A stretch of 8,044 nucleotides of DNA, taken from the NCBI GenBank assembly GCA_035641235.1, contig DASQUP010000012.1, positions 1 through 8,044 on the forward strand, given 5' to 3'. The position numbers and the translations under genes are program-made. The DNA comes from DASQUP01 sp035641235 (lineage in GTDB: Bacteria > Actinomycetota > CADDZG01 > WHSQ01). Below are positions 5,723 to 8,044 of this stretch, one piece after another. The stretch's first letter is position 1. Each line of letters opens with the position of its first letter. The notes under the pieces were generated by a model that was not told the origin of the DNA, did no database searches, and saw nothing but the letters and a program-made list of their open reading frames with translations.

Positions 5723-6196
5723 ATGGCAGTGGAGGGATTCATCGGGGTCGGGCACGGGCTGACGCCGAAGGGGGTCTTCGACCCGGGGGCGACATCAGGC
5801 AACCTCGTGGAGCACGACGTCGCCGTCTCCGTCGTGGACGCCTACGCGGCGACGATGAAGCGGGCGGGCGTTCGGGTGGCCGACGAGAGCCACTCGGGGG
5901 GCAGCCATCACGACCCCAACCTTGTCGGTTCCGCCCTGAAGGCGAACCAGCTTGGAGTCAAGTACGCGGATGAGGTGCACTTCAACGCCGGAGGGGGAAC
6001 CGGGCCGGAGGTGTTCGTCCATCCGAACTCCTCGCGGGCCAACAAGAACGCCTGCCGGAGGATCTCGGCCGCCATCGCCCAGATCCTCGATCTCCCTGAC
6101 CGGGGCTTGAAGTTCAGGGACTCGGAGCCGCGTCCACGGCGAAACTCGTTTCCGCAGGTCGTGCGCCCGGAGGGACTCGAACCCCCAGCCTTCTGA
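5723..6196 (+). CDS. N-acetylmuramoyl-L-alanine amidase (Amidase_3), C-terminally truncated and reading into tRNA-Arg
   Basis: Amidase_3 enzymes are zinc hydrolases that cut the amide bond between muramic acid and the peptide stem of peptidoglycan. They are found in cell-division hydrolases and phage or element lysins. The zinc ligands are visible: H11 in VGHG, E30 in NLVEHDV and H86 in EVHFNAG. DPGA (20-23) also fits the family. Family-like sequence continues to about residue 133 (DRGLKFRDS). The final part, which should carry the catalytic glutamate in a vLvElGF-like strand, is absent. Instead the last 13 or so residues (from about 145) are encoded by the 54-bp repeat and the antisense strand of tRNA-Arg, ending RPEGLEPPAF. 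ATG 5723 has GAGGGGG seven bases upstream. There is no signal peptide, as in phage lysins. It is probably an inactive remnant cut at a recombination junction; it may still be expressed. Confidence 0.72.
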   Translation: MAVEGFIGVGHGLTPKGVFDPGATSGNLVEHDVAVSVVDAYAATMKRAGVRVADESHSGGSHHDPNLVGSALKANQLGVKYADEVHFNAGGGTGPEVFVHPNSSRANKNACRRISAAIAQILDLPDRGLKFRDSEPRPRRNSFPQVVRPEGLEPPAF

Positions 6197-6207
6197 TCCG
6201 TAGTCAG
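6154..6207 (-). repeat. Right copy of 54-bp direct repeat, inside tRNA-Arg (putative attR)
   Basis: Identical over 54 bases and in the same orientation as 892-945. It spans 8 nt of 3' flank and the last 46 nt of the intact tRNA-Arg gene. A near-palindrome, GCGAAAC-TC-GTTTCCGC (about 6140-6156), lies just outside it and could be the tRNA terminator or a recombinase site. Confidence 0.8.
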
Positions 6208-6236
6208 ACGCTCTGTCCAAATTGAGCTACGGGCGC
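6162..6236 (-). tRNA. tRNA-Arg (anticodon ACG)
   Basis: A full 75-nt cloverleaf reads on the minus strand. The acceptor stem is GCGCCCG/CGGGCGC, the D stem GCTC/GAGC, and the anticodon stem TCTGA/TCAGA with loop CTACGGA (anticodon ACG). The variable loop has 5 nt, the T arm is GGGGG-TTCGAGT-CCCTC and the discriminator is A. No CCA is encoded. A34 is expected to be deaminated to inosine by TadA for reading CGN codons (family knowledge). Its 3' half is duplicated at 892-945. Confidence 0.97.
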
Positions 6237-6237
6237 G

Positions 6238-6326
6238 CGGAGGCGGCGCGATTTGAACGCGCGAGGGGCTTGCGCCCCAACGGGATTAGCAATCCCGCGC
6301 CATAGGCCTGACTAGGCGACGCCTCC
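6238..6326 (-). tRNA. tRNA-Ser (anticodon GCT)
   Basis: An 89-nt class II tRNA on the minus strand. The acceptor is GGAGGCG/CGCCTCC and the anticodon stem CGGGA/TCCCG with loop TTGCTAA (anticodon GCT, reads AGC/AGU). It has a long variable arm built on GGGGC/GCCCC, T arm GCGCG-TTCAAAT-CGCGC and discriminator G. No CCA is encoded. Only one base separates it from tRNA-Arg, so they are surely one transcript. TACACT (minus strand, 6338-6333) just upstream could be a -10 element. Confidence 0.96.
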
Positions 6327-6525
6327 AGGCCAAGTGTACCCAACCTCAGGGGGAGGCCGGGCGGAGCCCGCTCGCGACCGGGGTGAGCGCCGACCTCCGG
6401 GCGGTCGGCGGGCCCCGGGGTAGACCCCATGACATGGACCCGGGGTGGATCAGGTCGAATCAGACGAACCGGGCCTCCCGGTCGGCGCGCCGCCCCAAAT
6501 ACCTCCTCCTGACTGCGCCCCGCGG

Positions 6526-6554
6526 TCAAGTCGGTGGCACTTTCGCCCGATACC
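6526..6554 (+). promoter_or_regulatory. WhiG/FliA-type (sigma-28 family) promoter candidate for the HD-GYP gene
   Basis: TCAAGTC (6526-6532) and GCCCGATACC (6545-6554), with 14 bases from the end of TCAAGT to the first base of CCGATA counted exclusive, resemble the TCAAGT / CCGATA elements used by WhiG and FliA sigma factors. The start of transcription would be near 6560, about 40 nt before the GTG at 6600. The remainder of 6327-6599 shows no gene. Confidence 0.4.
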
Positions 6555-6599
6555 TCACTACCTAAGCGCCGTCAGTCGATCGGCCGAGGGGGTTGGAGA

Positions 6600-8044
6600 G
6601 TGGAGGATCGCACGGATCGGTGGGAAGCCCGGCCCATCCTGAGCCTGGCCCTCCGGGGCGTGGTCATGCTGGTCCCGATCGCCGCGGGGGTGGGGATCGC
6701 CGCGTTCCTCTCTCGAGCCATCCCCCGACCGTCCGGTGGCGAGGCCGTCCTGTGGTGGGCGGGGCTGTTCGCAGCGTCGGCGGTCACGGCCTGGGCGGTC
6801 GACCGCGTGGCCAGGCGACTCCTCCCCCTGGCCGTGCTGCTCCAGCTAACGATGCTCTTTCCCGACCGGGCGCCGTCCCGGTTCGCCGTGGCCCGCAGGG
6901 TCGGCACCACCAAGAGCCTTGAGGAGCGGGTCCGGAAGGCCCGCGAGGCCGGGGAGGAAGACGACCCCACTCAGGCCGCGGTACGGATCTTGGAGCTGGT
7001 GGCCACGCTCAACGCCCACGACCGGCAGACCCGAGGACACTCGGAGCGGGTCCGCGTGCTCACCGACCTCCTGGCGGCAGCGATGAAGCTTCCTCGAGCA
7101 GATCGGGACCGGCTGCGGTGGGCGGCCCTGCTCCACGACATCGGCAAGCTCGAGGTGTCCACCGAGATCCTCAACAAGCCGGGAAAGCCCGAGCCGCACG
7201 AGTGGGAGGCGCTGAAGCGCCACCCCGAGGCCGGGGCCCGTCTGGCCAGGCCGCTGCTCCCCTGGCTCGGGGAGTGGGGATCGGCTATCAGCGAGCATCA
7301 CGAGCGCTTCGACGGCGACGGGTACCCGACGGGGCGCTCTGGGATGGGCATCTCCCGGGGAGGCCGCATCCTGGCCGTCTGCGACTCGTTCGAGACCATG
7401 ACAGCATCACGCTCGTACAAAAAGCCCATGGGCATCGCCGCGGCCCGTCGCGAGCTCACCAGGTGCGCCGGCGGGCAGTTCGACCCTGATGTCGTCCGGA
7501 CGTTCATCGCGGTGTCACTGGGACGCCTGTGGTGGAAGGTCGGGCCTGTCTCCTGGGCCGCCCAGCTTCCGTTCATCTCCCTGCGCTCGGCGGGCACGTC
7601 GCTGGCCGGGGCCGCCCGCGCCGGGGCCGCCGTCGTGACCCAGGCCGCGGTCGGCGTCGTGGCCCTGAGCGCCAGCGCGTTCGTGCCCGCGCCCCCCGCG
7701 CAGCAGCCGGCCCGGACCGCGATCATGGCCGATCCCGTAACCGCCCAGACCTCGACCGGCCAGACCTCCGACGGGGGCGGGCCTGGAGGGAGCGACCAGG
7801 GACTGGCCGGGAACGATGGCCGCGGCTCGGACGACCAGGAGACGGGACCCGTCGAGGACGGCAGCGGAGGGTCCGGCGGCTCCGGCTCGTCCCCCGGCGG
7901 CGGAGGTGGCGGTGGCGGTGGCGGTGGCTCCGGCGACCCCGTCGGGGATCTCGTCGACGACGCGGGCGGAGTGGTCGATGACACCGTCGATACAGTCGAG
8001 GACGTCGTCGACACGGTCGAGGATGTCGTGGATGACGCGGTGGA
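6600..8044 (+). CDS. Membrane-anchored HD-GYP protein, probable cyclic-di-GMP phosphodiesterase (3' partial)
   Basis: At least 481 aa, open to the window edge. Two N-terminal hydrophobic regions (about 14-40 and 48-87) precede a linker and an HD-GYP domain (about 130-315). The core is complete: H147 in RGHSERV, H179-D180 in LLHDIGK, H233-H234 in HHERFDGDGYP (G241-Y242-P243), then DSFETMTASRSY and GQFDPDVV. HD-GYP enzymes hydrolyse cyclic-di-GMP to pGpG or GMP. The segment LWWKVGPVSWAAQLPF and a further hydrophobic stretch (about 342-362) follow, so the domain is cytoplasmic and a tail may lie outside. The tail is Gly/Ser/Asp-rich, with 11 consecutive glycines and acidic heptad repeats. GTG 6600 is chosen for GAGGGGG seven bases upstream and position before the first helix. 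A sigma-28-like promoter lies upstream. Probably chromosomal backbone outside the island. Confidence 0.9.
   Translation, partial: MEDRTDRWEARPILSLALRGVVMLVPIAAGVGIAAFLSRAIPRPSGGEAVLWWAGLFAASAVTAWAVDRVARRLLPLAVLLQLTMLFPDRAPSRFAVARRVGTTKSLEERVRKAREAGEEDDPTQAAVRILELVATLNAHDRQTRGHSERVRVLTDLLAAAMKLPRADRDRLRWAALLHDIGKLEVSTEILNKPGKPEPHEWEALKRHPEAGARLARPLLPWLGEWGSAISEHHERFDGDGYPTGRSGMGISRGGRILAVCDSFETMTASRSYKKPMGIAAARRELTRCAGGQFDPDVVRTFIAVSLGRLWWKVGPVSWAAQLPFISLRSAGTSLAGAARAGAAVVTQAAVGVVALSASAFVPAPPAQQPARTAIMADPVTAQTSTGQTSDGGGPGGSDQGLAGNDGRGSDDQETGPVEDGSGGSGGSGSSPGGGGGGGGGGGSGDPVGDLVDDAGGVVDDTVDTVEDVVDTVEDVVDDAV
7896..8044 (+). repeat. Eleven-glycine run and 21-bp acidic heptad repeats in the HD-GYP tail
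   Basis: Codons at 7896-7928 encode 11 glycines (alternating GGC/GGT after GGA). From 7953 the sequence repeats every 21 bp (7953, 7974, 7995, 8016, then 8037 onward), encoding V-D/E-D-x-V-D-T/D heptads. The copies are similar but not identical, and the array continues past the window end. Confidence 0.8.

Noticed and set aside
1..8044. CRISPR array, insertion sequence or integrase gene
   Set aside because: No regularly spaced direct repeats with spacers, no transposase motifs, and no tyrosine or serine recombinase signature in any frame that I could read.

Overview
The window is high-GC DNA (about 57 to 75 % GC in rows I counted). It has frequent GTG starts, purine-rich ribosome binding sites and TTGAC/TAnnnT promoter-like sequences. 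Two tRNA genes lack an encoded CCA end. Together with several membrane-protein styles familiar from actinomycetes, this suggests an actinobacterium (Actinomycetota), possibly uncultured. I cannot name a genus.

Layout from left to right. (1) 1-755: a type VII toxin-antitoxin pair, with an MntA-type nucleotidyltransferase antitoxin fused behind an XRE helix-turn-helix, and a HepT (HEPN) toxin overlapping it by 4 nt. (2) 756-1151: no gene, but hairpins, an intact copy of the 3' half of a tRNA-Arg gene (892-945) and a probable scrap of its 5' half (998-1019). (3) 1152-2784, minus strand: an HD-domain protein of the cyanamide-hydratase type and an eight-helix membrane protein, in lower-GC DNA. (4) 3057-4480, minus strand: a lipoprotein gene translationally coupled (ATGA) to a five-helix membrane protein with an outside domain. 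A third membrane protein (4632-5558, plus strand) is divergent from them. (5) 5723-6196: an Amidase_3 peptidoglycan hydrolase that lacks its C-terminal catalytic part and runs into a tRNA gene. (6) 6162-6326, minus strand: tRNA-Arg(ACG) and tRNA-Ser(GCT), one nucleotide apart. (7) 6600 to the end: a membrane-anchored HD-GYP protein (probable cyclic-di-GMP phosphodiesterase) with an unusual glycine and acidic-heptad tail, cut by the window edge. A WhiG/FliA-like promoter lies upstream.

The central interpretation is that the tRNA-Arg gene is an insertion hotspot. A perfect 54-bp direct repeat covering the 3' part of the tRNA (892-945 and 6154-6207) brackets about 5.3 kb of accessory genes. No integrase lies between the repeats, so this is a decayed or trans-mobilised island, or a product of repeated insertions. 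The toxin-antitoxin pair just outside the left repeat fits such a hotspot. The three unrecognised envelope genes at 3057-5558 are the best candidates for an undescribed function. The sequence alone gives no biochemical role for them.
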